Shown: in pieces, positions 1 through 32,925 of the stretch | How positions within the stretch are numbered: the first letter of the stretch is position 1 | Layout: the number at the start of each line of letters is the position of its first letter | NCBI GenBank assembly: GCA_009760855.2 | Contig: WPIO01000110.1 | Coordinates: 1,091,501-1,152,500, forward strand | Reading direction: 5' to 3' | DNA length: 61,000 bases | Source: Cristatella mucedo | Taxonomy: Eukaryota > Bryozoa > Phylactolaemata > Cristatellidae | Notes under the pieces: generated by a model | Database searches by the model: none | What the model was told of the DNA's origin: nothing | What the model saw: only the letters and a program-made list of their open reading frames with translations | Made by a program: the position numbers and the translations under genes

Positions 1-1489
1 GGAACAGCTTTCTAGTAGGGAGGTTGTCATCGCAGGGATGGATTCCCTGATCTTGTCAATCTTCTGCACAAAGACACGAGAGAAGCGATCGGCTAGATCA
101 TCACAAGGATCATCGGGTAAAGAGCTAATCTGGGAACGGTTGAGGAGATGGTTTATTGCCGACATCAGCATTTTTGAATTGTGCATCTGTGATTCAACAA
201 TGCTTCTATAGAAGCAAGACTTGGCCTTTGCTAGGATCGATTGGTAAGACTTACAGTAGTCTTCATATGCCTGTCGATGGACAGTTAGTCCGCATCTTTT
301 GTATGCTTTTTCAAGCTTTCGTTTAGTAGACTTGGCTAGTTTAATGTCTGCGGTAAACCATAGGCCGTCTGGGCGGGGGCGCACAGTGCGCTTTTTCAGA
401 GGGGCAAACTCGTCTAGCGTGTCAGCTAGTGTCGTGTTGAAGCTATCTACCAATGATGACAGATCGGAGGGAGGATTGAACAGCAGAGGCAAAGCAGATA
501 TTCTCGCACGGACAGCATCGATGTCAAGGGTCTTGAGGTTTCGCGATTCACAGGTTATTGTAGAGGAGGATGTGGGCACACACTGTAGATTGAATGAGAT
601 CTGCATGTGGTCAGATAGGCAGGATTTGGTAATAATTGGTGATGACAAAGTGCAGTTGTATGAGAAAATCTGGTCGAGTGTGTGACCCTTGATGTGGGTA
701 GGGCCATGCACATGAGCCACAAGAGACAATGAGTCAGTCAATGCACAAAATTCGGTGCTGAAAGCGCCAGATAAGTTATCAAAGTGAACGTTGAAATCAC
801 CCATAACGAGGAAGGATCGATTTCTTGCACACAGAATCGAAATGAGATCGGAGAAATCTGAGATAAAGGAGGATTTGGTACCTGGTGGGCGATAGACTAC
901 TGCCACTATCGGTAGCTTGTTTTCGGGTGAGACCAAGACAATTGATTCAAAAGACTGCTTCGAGGGTACTGCAAATGGCTTGAAGTTGAATTTCGAGTGC
1001 ACGATAATAGCAACTCCACCTCCAGTTTTGATTGATCTAGGGGTGTGAAAGAACGAGAAACCAGATGGAGTTGCGTCTTTGATTGTCGGGCAGTTTATCG
1101 ATTTCAGCCAAGTTTCAGTTAGGGCGAGCAGGTCGATACCATTTTCAGAAATGAGGTTGCTTATTACCAGAGGTTTATTGCACATTGAGCGAGGATTCCA
1201 AAGGCAAGTGTCAAGTCTGGCCGATGGAGTTACAACAGTCCTGATGACCACTAAGTTAGAGAGATTCATAGTGACGCATGTGGGGGAGCGTGCTGAGCGG
1301 TTCGAGACAATGCTAGGAATACCAAACGAGCGGGTACTCAGCTCACAGTTCCCGCCCAACGAGCGGCGTCTAAGCTGGCGGTTCCGGCCACCGTGGCGGC
1401 TACGCGGTGCTTTTCTTTTGTTTATGCATAGTTCATGAATCTTAGCAACAACATTAATATCTAGGAATGCATTTAGCTGTACTTTGCAA
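1..1489 (-). mobile_element. CR1/L2-like LINE, ORF2 5' part with intact endonuclease domain
   Basis: Read on the minus strand, one frame is open from about 1487 to the left edge with no stop (nearly 500 codons). It shows APE-type endonuclease blocks: LLALTETWL, PIVAVVYRPPGT, FLVMGDFNVHFDN, HTLDQIFSYN and CLSDHMQISF. The reverse transcriptase part would lie beyond position 1. An uninterrupted frame of this length marks a younger copy than the other, stop-ridden LINEs in the window. Its 5' end abuts a forward LINE 3' end at about 1490. Confidence 0.85.
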
Positions 1490-1868
1490 GAGACTCATAT
1501 CTTTTGAATACCGTGCAATTAGTTCGTATGCTCCCAAAGCCTGGAGCTCGCTCCCAACTGACGAAATGACATTCCCCGACTGCAAGACATTTAAAAAAGA
1601 AGCTTGAACACATTTTTAGCACAGCACTAGAGTAGGTCCTTGTGATTCTTATTTGCGTGCTTCTGGGTGCTGACACTGTGGATGCCACTCATCATACTTT
1701 ACATGTTTACATTATGCATGTCATCTCTAACCATGTTATGCTTGCTGCCATTGTGCATGTCACCACTAGTCATGTGCTAATGCTTTCTTTTACAGCATAT
1801 GTAAAGTACCTACAAAGTGATTCAGTTAAATGAGGGTGCTATACAAACGTATTATTATTATTATTACC
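1490..1868 (+). mobile_element. LINE-A 3' end (C-terminus, 3' UTR, ATT tail)
   Basis: This is the forward 3' terminus of the resident LINE: the SYAPKAWSSLP coding motif, the 'gctgacactgtg' 3' UTR block, then 'gggtgctatacaaa' and (ATT)n. It joins the inverted 5' segment to its left. Confidence 0.8.
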
Positions 1869-3281
1869 ACCCAAGAACAATTGCAAGCTCACAGATATAG
1901 GCCAACATCAGCTGTCAGCTATAACACAACTAGCTTAGACGTTAAGGTGCAGAGGATCTACGACTTCTCGTCATTTATAGGTGACCAGACACTTATCCAT
2001 CCTTCTGTTTTCAGTTTTCTAACACTTTATCTTCCTTCTATTTAATCTACTGAACGGGTGTCGCTAGGGGTCTTTAAGGAGAACCCCCCCCCCCATCATG
2101 AAAACCACCATGTCGGGACACACCTGCTTCGCCTCATGCATGTCATACGTATTGATCTGATTGGGCACGGTTAAGGTTGATCACGGCAAGTAAAACAGGC
2201 CGGTTGTAACCAGACCAAGATTGTGCTCTGCTTATAGGTTTATTTGCAGTCTTGATATCAGTAGTCAATCGAGGAGCAGTGCAGGTCATTATCTAGAAGA
2301 ATATTTGAGATGCCGTGAAATGAAGGATAGCCTGGGATTTCGATGAGAGCATTGCCTCACAGAACATTACAGGTACAGCTAATGTTTTTCTGGTAATGTG
2401 CCCCCAGTAGTAGTTGCCATCGGTGATCGGCTTCGTACCAGCGAGCTATGCTACAGCTGCTATTTGCTTCAAGCCATTGGCCCTACTTGGAGGCAACAGC
2501 TTCACCCGAGAGTCAGTAACATGGCTGCAAGTTCTAGCATTAATTACCTGAACAGTTGAGAGCCCTTCCGTCCGCTTGTCACACTGTTAAAGGATCTGGT
2601 GGTTGGGTTGGCCAGCTGCACAATGCTGCTGTGTGTGTCCTGTTTAACGAGGTGGGGCTATACCAACCAAGATAACTAAGTGCATCAAATGTTGCTTCAC
2701 TATGAAAAATGGCTGGTCAAAATCGTGCTGGCACGTCTGTCCTCTGTGAGCGTTCAGGATTTTGTCCACTCGGTGCGAAATACCTGCATGAACCTAGCTT
2801 GCTTGGACCCTCGGCCTGCTGGTCTTGCTATTACCTACCTAAAAGGTAGCAGGAAAAAGCAGAACCGGCAGAGGAATGAAAACCCAGAGGTCGTTTGGCA
2901 AATTAAACTCTCATGCAAAAGCTCATAACAGTGTTAAGTGGGTGCAAACCTTTGATATCCGGTACAAACAGAGGGATAGGAGGCCGGGCTGAGCAACCCA
3001 GCTCAAAGTGACACTGCAAAACAGCAAAGAGGCAACAGTACGACAATTGGGGAATGTGGGGTGGGATGGGGGGCACGTTAGATCTACGTTCGATCCACCA
3101 GAGGGCGGCAACAAAACTTGCCTTTGCAGGGCACGCACACGATCCTCGGCTAGATCCCCACTCAAGTGAGAAAGTATTCCATTTCGAATTTGCAGCTCTG
3201 CAACGTAGACAGAGAGTTCCAGCACCGGACAAAATGCTACATCGAAGGTGCAGATTACAGTCGATAAACACTCGCGACACG
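1869..3281. other. No recognised gene
   Basis: No exon or clear element was seen. A C9 run lies near 2090. Confidence 0.5.
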
Positions 3282-3332
3282 AGAGAGAGCAAGAGAGAGA
3301 GAGAGAGAGAGAGAGAGTGTGTGTGTGTGTGT

Positions 3333-3376
<44 letters not shown>
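3282..3376. repeat. Microsatellite (GA)n followed by (GT)n
   Basis: A compound dinucleotide tract: GA up to about 3317, then GT with one interruption to about 3376. Confidence 0.95.
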
Positions 3377-3649
3377 ACGGGTGTGTAACAGAGAGAAAGT
3401 GAGAAAGAAAATTGGAGATCTCTCAGCTCGTCTCTAGCCAAACTCTCTAGCCAAAGAACATCAGACAACATGGCAGCCATGGCATAATAAGAGAAACAGG
3501 GCTTTCAAGTGAGACATGCAGCCTGGTGCTTCCTCTCACGACAAAGCATATGGAAATGCACTGGGCCAGTTTGCCGGAGAAGCTGATGGGCAAGGAAGCT
3601 ATGCAATTCACCATTTGCTAGCCATCACGTCTGATCCCTGTCTAAGATT

Positions 3650-4535
3650 AGGAGCTGTCTTCCACAGTAGCTTGCAAAAAATTTAACAAGCTCCTGTGTT
3701 CTGCCTCGGCTTGATTATTGTAATTCCCTTTTGGCTGGGCTACCAAAAAAGCAACTAGGCCACTGCAGATGGCAATGAATCTGGCTGCAAGGCTAGTTTT
3801 CACAACCCAGAGGTTTTACCACGTGTCTCCTTTGCAAAAAGAGCTAGGATGGCTGCCAGTTGATCAATGGATACGGAGCAAAGTTCTTACGCAGGTACCC
3901 ACAATAATAATAATAATAATAATAATAATGATTCACTTGATGAAGCACCCTCAGAGAACTTAATCTCTCTCTAGGCGCTTTACATTTGCTGTAAAGTGAA
4001 ATGCAATTGAATGGTAAGTAAAATCATGCTTGAAAAACAAACGAAATGAATAATATGGTTAGGGGTGACATGCACAGGGTCACCACACGGCTTGGCTCCT
4101 TCGTACCTACCTGAACTGCTGCACCAGTTTCAGCCACCTCGTGCCCTCAGATCCTGTGTGGACAATAAATTAGCTGTCCCATTCCTCCGCTTAAAGACAG
4201 TTGGCGACAGAAGCTTTAGCTCTGCAGGTCCTAGACTGTGGAACTCGCTTCCACAACTCTTATGCAACGACAAATACTCTCCTGCTGCCGACTATGGCTC
4301 ATCCTTTTCAGCAGTTCTGAGCTGCTACTTCCATGCTACTCACTACCTCAGCTGCTCTCCTGACTCTGCTATTCTTCCACTTCCTCTTTGTTTCGTGAGA
4401 GGAAGTCTGCTGGCTACCGAACGAGTACAGAAAGCCGTTTAGGCTGTGAGTCTGCTATACAAAACTCTCCTGCGTAACACCCACATGGTCTTTATGGTTT
4501 CGTGGAGTTACAAACAGAGATACATTACATTACAA
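3650..4535 (+). mobile_element. LINE-B fragment with ATTAC tail, interrupted at 3901-4082
   Basis: This is a second LINE family. Before the insertion the translation reads NLAARLVFTTQRFYHVSPLQ; after it come HGLAPSYLPELLHQ, DRSFSSAGPRLWNSLPQ and SFSAVLSCYF. The 3' end has a short 'acattacatta' tail. A matching 3' end lies at 12040-12345 on the other strand. Confidence 0.75.
3901..4082 (-). mobile_element. LINE-A 3' tail inserted in LINE-B
   Basis: This begins with (AAT)n and contains the reverse complement of the LINE-A 3' UTR ('agagaacttaatctctctct' and 'ggttaggggtgacatgcaca'). The flanks share ccaca at 3899-3903 and 4083-4087, a possible 5-bp target duplication. Confidence 0.75.
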
Positions 4536-6424
4536 GAAGCAAGACGCACAGGCTTGTCCGACATCTCCGATCAAGCTATCACATGCTAGCTCGTTCTACA
4601 AGGCAGCCACGAACAGCAGGGCATGAACCAGCATCCCAGCTAGTCACGCGCACATGCGTACGTGCTCACACTTGAGTGTGCACAAGTGGGCCTGAGTGTG
4701 CTGTATGTGCACGCACGAGCACCTTTGCATGTGTGAGTGTGCATGCCTGCCTGCTTATACTACTAGCTCGTAGGCCAAACAGATTGAGGCAGGCACAGGC
4801 AATCAGGACGAACGAAGCCGATAGTATGGAGCAGTTATGCCATTTACTGTTAAACTATGCACATTTCATCCCCAGCCGGAAAAAAACACATGTGGATACA
4901 AAACAGGAATACTCACAAATACAGGATAGGAACATACAGACATTATTCGAAAGAAGCCCTATTCAGGCCTCAGAATTGCAGATTTCAAGTATTGCAGTTG
5001 CTCCCTCGCCACTTAGCACTTTGACTTTAGTGGCTTCACTCTATAGCGGTTTTTTTTCAAAAACATATATATTCCTTCAAAGTTGATCAAGACAGTGAAA
5101 ATGATACATCCTTGGTTGTCCGAGTCAATTATACACCCCTGTATTACAATTAAATTTAAATTAATTTACGTATGGACTGTAGACCCATGTATTCAAGCCC
5201 CCCCCCCCCACAAATCCTTTAACACCAGGTGCAGCCCCGGACTCAAGCACTTCTTGTGTGCCGCGGCAAGAACTTCTTTCCACAAAATCCTTTGCTAAGC
5301 CAATCAGAGCATGCTGCTCACCGGTTGGCTTTATTAGCCTCTTCCTAGTGCAAGGACTGTGAGTAATTAAATGTACAATAACAATAATAATAATAATATT
5401 TATAGCATCCAATATGTCTTATTTTCTCTTATATTGTCTAATATATTGAGTAATACGAGTGTTCATGTCCAGGGGCTCTGATAATGTTGAAAACCGTAAT
5501 AACAGGGTCATGAAAAGTTTTCTATAAGTACAAAAATATTCGAATTATGAATAAAAATCTTACTTAGCAGAAATTCACTTATGAGCCTGGAACTGATCGA
5601 CCACAATAAACGAGGGACGAAATGTACGTAGACTACATTAATCAGCAAACTGCAGCCAGGGACACATACGTTGAACTCTGGCTTCTGCCTCTGCAAAGTC
5701 ATTAGAGAGCTTAGAGGTTAGGCTGACCATCCTGGGCCACATGGGCTGCTAGCTGGTCTGCCTGGTCCCTGGTCTTGGGCTTCATTGAGCAGCACACACA
5801 AAGATGCACAAGGACACCGTTGATCACTGCAGGTCCCCACAATGTCATATTGCAATGCCAGTTAGGCGACAACATTTTACAGCACACACTAGAAGGCTGC
5901 ATGCACATATGGGTGCAGTAATTTCAAACTACAGTACAGCGCAGCTAAAGGCTGTCTGCCGTGGGACTAAGTACCTATACAATTTTGCCAGAGCAGAGAC
6001 AATCCTACAACGTATGGGCTCCCGGTTCAGAACTCTCTCTTCCAGTTGAGCTATTGAGGCAGCGGTTTCTATGACACTCGACATAAGGAACTCAAACCGG
6101 AGCTCCTGGAGCTCATTTAAATTTCTTTAATTCTTTAATTTTAATTAATTTAATTTAATTCTTTAAATTTCCATTTAGCCTGCTCCAGTGCCAAATAGCC
6201 GTGTACTGTGCGAACTTGCATGCATACTTTTAATTCCAAATTACGTAATCCAAACATTATGCCTGCTTAAAGCTTACAGGAGAATGGTCATGTGGAAAAT
6301 GTCAAGCAATGGAGCAAATGTTTTACTAGTTATGGAGAAACCTAGCATGACTCAAAAATTGTAAACTTTTTTCCTTAAAACTGGCTCACTGCCAAGAAAA
6401 CCTCCTGTAGCCTCTGCAAGCAAT
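4536..6424. other. No recognised gene; A/T-rich spacer
   Basis: No ABCC exon or other gene was recognised on either strand. A (TAA)n run is at 5382-5400 and a TTAATT-rich block at 6118-6170. Confidence 0.5.
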
Positions 6425-6520
6425 CAGGATGTCCTGTTCCAAAGTGACCTTTAACTAGACGACCAAATTAACTCCACAGTCAAGACAGGCCACTTCCGGC
6501 TATGTAACATAAGGCAAGAC
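6425..6520 (+). mobile_element. Short LINE-A ORF2 fragment
   Basis: A degenerate match to the 'caaagtgacctttcactagacgacc' block seen in the longer LINE copies. It lies just downstream of the last ABCC exon found. Confidence 0.6.
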
Positions 6521-6657
6521 GACAGAGATACTTCCGCACCACCAGAGACGGTATGGTCCGCACGAACGTACTCGTGAGTGGCACAGCCAAACGATGGTGC
6601 CACCGATGCAGTCCCCCTCACTTCCCCACCCCCCAGGCCACCTCTGCCAAGTCTCAC

Positions 6658-27242
<20,585 letters not shown>

Positions 27243-28984
27243 CTGCGACGAGCGATGCAACGAATGCGATCAGTGTCGGGTCGGTGAGGGGGGCAGCCCA
27301 TGCCAACGCTCTCTGCTCGAGGGGCCGGGTCGCTGACTGGTGCCGAAGCCGGCAAGTCAGGTGACATGCACCAGCAGATGCAAGGCGGCTGAGACATCGA
27401 GGATGGCATTCGCTGCAGCAGCTTTGGAAGCAGCCACGCAGCGGCCGGCGTCCAAGTCAAACGCCCGGTGGCTGTGGCTGTTGCTGTCAGCCTGAAGCCA
27501 ATCAGGAAATGCATGCTTGCAGACCCTGTTGCCAGTGTCTTCATCTGCCGCTACCTATCTGACATTCGCAATGAGCTTCGCAAGACTCGATGAACTAAGC
27601 AAGACTCGTGTGCAGCGTCACCAGTGCTGGCGATCACTGCTAGCCAGGATTCCGAAGCCTGAGGTTCCGGGTTCTGATCATGCCAGGAGGAAGGGGGTAG
27701 GCTTCTGCTGGGGATCACAATAGGCTTATCATAGCAGTCGGTCGGTCGGTCGGTCGACTTAACATCATTACCAACGTTCTGCAGCTGTCGTGACTGGGAT
27801 TAGCCAAAACAGCAGTCTGCTACAGCTGTTGTTAGTTGCGCAAGTTGGATTCCAGAGCTCGAATGCTTTGCTTAAAAGTGGCTACATTTGGCAGCATGAT
27901 TATGACCCTAAGCACGCCGCTAGGCAGGCGAAGTTCTTTTCTAGGTGTCACTGTTTGATTCTGATGCAGTGGCCAGCCCAGCCAAGCCCATTTGAAGCTC
28001 ACAGAACGAGCATGGAACAAAATCGAAAGGCGGCTGAGGCATGATGTCAGGCCTACACCAGTGGCAGACTGCACCAGCAAAACTCAGGCCCTGCTGGAAT
28101 ACGCTGCAGTGGAAGAGACGATGCAGAAGCTGCATACGCATTCTATGCATGGCATAGAATGCATATGCATGCCAGATATAGAGATCATCTTCTAGGCCGG
28201 ACAAAAGAGATCATTTAGAATCATGAAGGGACGACGTCACCCCAAACAAATACATAACAGTAGCCTGGGTTTCTTTTTGGGCTGTCAACAAATATTTTCG
28301 CACCCTGTGCATACCTTTTACCTGTGCATACCTGTGCCTTGTAGTTTATTAACCGAAGAAATGTGCAGCAGCCACAGCAGCAGTGGCCATATTGCAAAGA
28401 TTTTTTATTTGAGGCCGATCAGCTGAGGAGTTTGATCAGCCGAAGCTTCCTCAGCTGATCAAACCCCTCAACAAAACCAACGGTAACCCACAGATACAAA
28501 ACGATGGCAAACTTTCGGATGAATGTGGTAGAGATGGTTAGACTGCAGAGCTGCTGCCGTAGAGTCAAACACGTCGGGCAGCCAGCACCACTGCACATGC
28601 CTACCCTTTGGGATACCAGCCAAGGACAGAGGCACCCAAAGTGACCACAATATCAGCCGTAAGCAAAAGCAGCAAAATCTGGCCATAGTAGTACCAGCTG
28701 GACACCAATCAAATTTGAAAGTGTGCAGACTCCCTTCTCTATACATGCATAGAAACTAACACGTAGCTCAGCTAATGCTCAGCCCTCTAAAGAATTGTTT
28801 TGTAAAACCCAACTGGAAGCTGATACAACCATAGACATACTACGTGAGTTTCAGCACCCCCCTAGGGGCCCACTACCTGTAGAGAAATATGTGCACATAA
28901 CTGATACAGTCGGGGTTACAGGGCTCCCATATGAAATGTGTGTGCTGGAGCTACCAGGATATGTCCTGTTGTATCTGCAACTTA
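27243..28984. other. Region 5' of the first identified ABCC exon
   Basis: The missing ABCC start exon and promoter may lie here, but I could not identify them. A (GTCG)n run is at 27739-27760, and a 13-bp inverted repeat at 28417-28429/28448-28460. Confidence 0.4.
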
Positions 28985-29775
28985 TCTAATCTAGGTGTCC
29001 TGTTTCAAAGTGACCTTTCACTAGATAAACACATCAGCTCCACAGTCGTCTGCCTTCTTTCAGCAGCATAGCATTGATAACATTCAGGTTTGCTTGGACA
29101 GGGATACTGCAACCGAATTAGTTCCTGTACTTGTGACATCCTGTCTCGACTTCTGTAACTCACTGCTTGCTGATCTACCGGCCTGTGCAATCAGATGCCT
29201 ACAGCAGGTGCAAAATTCTGCAGCTAGTCTAGTCTGTCGTGAGCGTAGCAGTCGCCACCTCACATTGCTTCTCGCCGACCTGCACTGGCTCTCAATCAAG
29301 TAGCGTATCGACTCCAAAATTCTGTAGCAAGGTTCTGTCACTTACTTTTTAAGTCCATTCATTCTCTGGCTCCTGCATACCTATCAGAATGACTCCCCAC
29401 CAGGCAAAGCATCCTACAACCTGCTGCTTTGACTGAAATCGTTTAGCTATACCTCGTATGAACCGAAATACCTTTAGAGACCTTAGTTCATTGCTCCTAA
29501 AGTCTAGAACTAACTCTTGACTGATGTCACGATATCCCCTGACATGGCGACATTTAAGAAGAAGCTTAGAACACCTGTTTATTATAGCACTTAGTGGGCA
29601 CTTGTGATTCGTCCTTTGTGTGCTCAGGCATGCTGACAATGTGCCTGCTGCTACTAACCATGTCTACATCTAACAATGCCATGCTTAACGACATTGTGAA
29701 TTTTACCATTAATCATTTGGTCAAGCTTTCTTTACAGCATCTGTAAAGTGCCTAGAAAGAGATTCAGTGACAATA
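28985..29775 (+). mobile_element. LINE-A 3' half
   Basis: Translates in pieces to SCLDFCNSLLADLPACAIRC and LLLADLHWLSIK, then a decayed C-terminus and a 3' UTR tail with AAT repeats near 29770. Confidence 0.8.
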
Positions 29776-30280
29776 ATAATAACGATAATACATGTGATAC
29801 AGCACCCTCAGAGAACTCAATCTCTTTCTCAAAATCATAATCTCAATATATTTGCTTCAAACAAAGAATGATTGAATATTTAGTGATTGCATACTCAATG
29901 ACAACAAGCATAACATGGTTAGGGGTGACAGGGTGAGCATGTAAATATGGTTAGTGGCAGCATGCACAGTGACAGCAAACATAAGGACATAAAGGACGAA
30001 TTGCATGGACCAAGAAATGTTGTAATACATTGGTGCGTTTTAGTTTCTTTAGACAGCAGATCCGATAGGTAAGCTGGAGCCAAAGAATGAAGGGACCAAA
30101 AAAGTGAGTGACAAAACCTTGCAGTCGATGCGTTTCTTGACGGGTTGCTTGACTGATAGCCTGTGCAGGTCGGCGAGCAGTGCTGCGATGAGGAAACTAT
30201 GATGCTCAAGACAGACAAGCCTAGCTGCAGAGTTTAGCACGGCTGTAAGCGCCTGATTGCACAAGATGTAGCTAAGAAAG
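29758..30280 (-). mobile_element. LINE-A 3' end, opposite strand
   Basis: Begins with AAT repeats and 'cagcaccctcagagaactca'. The minus frame gives SLHSLAPAYLSDLL and ALLADLHRLSVKQPVKKRID. It meets the forward copy tail to tail. Confidence 0.8.
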
Positions 30281-31229
30281 TCTGCTACTGTCGGAAATTC
30301 ATATCTGCTATTACTCACTTTGACGGAAAACCAAACGTGCAATGTATTTAAGCAATAGAACGAGCACACCCGTGTGGGCGCGCCCAAACCCGAACCACAG
30401 GGGGGGGGGCAACGACAGAGCACCTGAGCCTGCATGCGCCAAGTCACTGGTCGAAAAGGCACATCAACGTGGGCTCAGTCAGGGTCCTCCCACAGGGACA
30501 CGAGCTGGAGGGGTGGACCTGCAACCGAGCTTGGGCAACCCACAGCTGCAGCTGCCGGCTCCGGCAGCGACTCGTGGACTCGTCAGCCAGCGCCGGCTAG
30601 CATCGGCGACCGGCGGCAGCAGGCCTTTGTTTTCATGGCAACATAAGATCTAGTAGCACCGGTTTACATGAATTGTGAAGAGCGCAGGGCACCGCCCCTA
30701 CCCCCCAGACCGTCACACTTACCCACAGGGGAGAACCGCAAAACTCGCTGTACCACGTGGCCGCCATGTACCGCTGTCGATCAACGGGTTACTCGAAGGG
30801 CCGGGCGCAGGTTGCCTGGCGCCGGGCAGTAAGCTTGGCCGGCTGATTAGATTAAGATACGGCGGGAACTTTTCTGCTAACCCATTCCGGGCAACTGATG
30901 GGGGAAAAGTGCCCAGTCATAGCTACCGCAGCTACGACCTTCTACCCGCTGCGGCTACTATTGGTTGGAAGTAGTCCAATCCGTGGGTACCAGTAGTCCG
31001 TCCATTCTGGGACATCCCACTAGAGCGCAGGGTTACCCCACAGCGTGAAATTGCAGCTTTCCGGCGGGTTGCCTGACAGAATCTCCAAAAACGTGTCGTC
31101 TTACGCAGCCGCTTGTTATTTAAACTCAGCTCGCGGCGGCAATAAGAAGGTGGCACCTAGTGCAGCTATCTGTGTTAAATGGTGTGTGCGACTGCTGTCG
31201 CAGCTCCTACTTGAAACGGGCAATCATTT
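30281..31229. other. GC-rich unique block
   Basis: Positions 30350-31000 are GC-rich with a G9 run near 30400. No gene recognised. Confidence 0.4.
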
Positions 31230-32925
31230 ATTTTTTTAGGGAACTAAGGGTTCGACGAATTACCGCAATCCACCACAATCCACTGCAGTCCACTCTAATC
31301 AGGCTAACAGCGACCAGACGTAAGCGTTGCCAAGCTCAAATGTTTCACTGATATTGTAGTACCCGCTCGAATTTATCTGTCCACCAAATTTCAAGTCGCT
31401 GCTCTCACACGCACTTATGCAAATGAGCTTCGACGCAGGACGCCTGTACTGCAATCCATTCAATAGTTACCGTCAAATCCACCACAAATCAGCTGCGAAC
31501 TGCTCCAAAGAGTTTGGAATATCAAACTACGCTACACGTACAATGTACCTAGAAAATTTCGCGAGATTCCGCTCACGCGTTCTCACGGAGTCCACTGAAA
31601 TAAGATTGTAGTGGCTCAGGCCAATACCGCAATCCACTGCATTCCATCACGCAACGAAAGAAATCTTGATCGAAAGGCTGCTTTTTTGATTGCATATATG
31701 CCAGTACACTCTGCGACAGTTGCATTAAAAAAAACCACTTGCGTTGGCACGGCCGTTCTCGTGCAATGCGCTGCAATCGACTGCAGCAGCCAGGGCCAAT
31801 ACCACACGCCACTTCTATCCACCAAATCCACCGCATACAAAATCGAAATATATTGCGTTGAGCTCTAGTTTTTAGTGCATATTAAAGTGCACCGTGCTGT
31901 GTGCACAGTCACGTAAAATAAAATAAAAAAGTGTACAACCTCCCACTGCGGCAATGCGCGGCAAACGCCTGAAATGACCGGGAAAACTGACGCAATCCAC
32001 TCTACTCCACTGCAAATCACCCTCAAATTGCCATCGCAAAGCTCTAATTGACATTGCATTTAGGACTAGACTCAGTTCTAAGCGCACCCACAAAATTTTG
32101 CTCCATTATGCACACGCATTCTCATGCGATGAATTGCAATCGACCTCAACGACCCCGTCCCATAACGAAATCCATCTCAATCCGCTGCAATCCACCACAC
32201 AGCGACCAGAGTGCGTACACTAGAAGCTTTAATTGCGATTGCACGCTGCTCTACTATTTGGTTATTATGTACTCGCGTAACTTCACTGTAATCGTGTCGG
32301 CCATTCTGCAGCAATGCACTGCAATCGACTGCAACTGCCCGGGCGAGAACGTCCATGTACCGCAACCCGCCGAAAAACGACCATAATGCGTGCACTTTAA
32401 GCTCAAATAGTGATTGCACGTTGCTCGAATTTTTATTATTGTGTAATCCCACAATTTCACTATAATCGCCTCGACCACTCGGCAGCAATGCACAGCAATT
32501 GACTGCAATGACCCGGGCAAATACCTCAATTAATAACAATCTGATGCAAAATGCCCTGAAATCGGCTTCACAATGCTCCAACATTTAATGCATGTTAAAA
32601 AGCACACTGTTTAAAGTCAACCACATCATTTTAAGCGATTGCGCTCAAAAAATCTCCGGCAGTGCATGGCACTCTGCGGCAACGGCTCGGCTCACAACAG
32701 CAATCCAGTACAATCCGTGGAAAGTCGACACTAAATTGGCTGCACGAAGTGCCGCCTGTCATCGCATTTCACATTTCTTTGTGCTAAAAGTGAAATCTTA
32801 GGAATTTCAAGCTATTTTGTACGTTAACTGTCAACAATGCACGGCAATCGACAGCAATAGCAGGGACCAATACCGAAATCCGTGGCAAATTGACGAAAAA
32901 TCGGTTGCATCAAGCTCCAATTCTC
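31230..32925. repeat. Diverged tandem satellite, period about 175 bp (array 1)
   Basis: The core 'gcaatgcactgcaat' recurs in degenerate form at 31762, 31951, 32126, 32311, 32485, 32659 and 32834, spacings of 189, 175, 185, 174, 174 and 175 bp. A second landmark ('accgcaatccac') recurs from 31261 at similar intervals. About nine units. No long reading frame. Confidence 0.75.

Noticed and set aside
299-1438. Plus-strand frames of 119-128 codons
   Set aside because: They are antisense to the intact LINE endonuclease frame.
31230-32925. Possible CRISPR array
   Set aside because: The period is about 175 bp, units are diverged throughout and there are no short identical repeats with unique spacers; it is a eukaryotic satellite.
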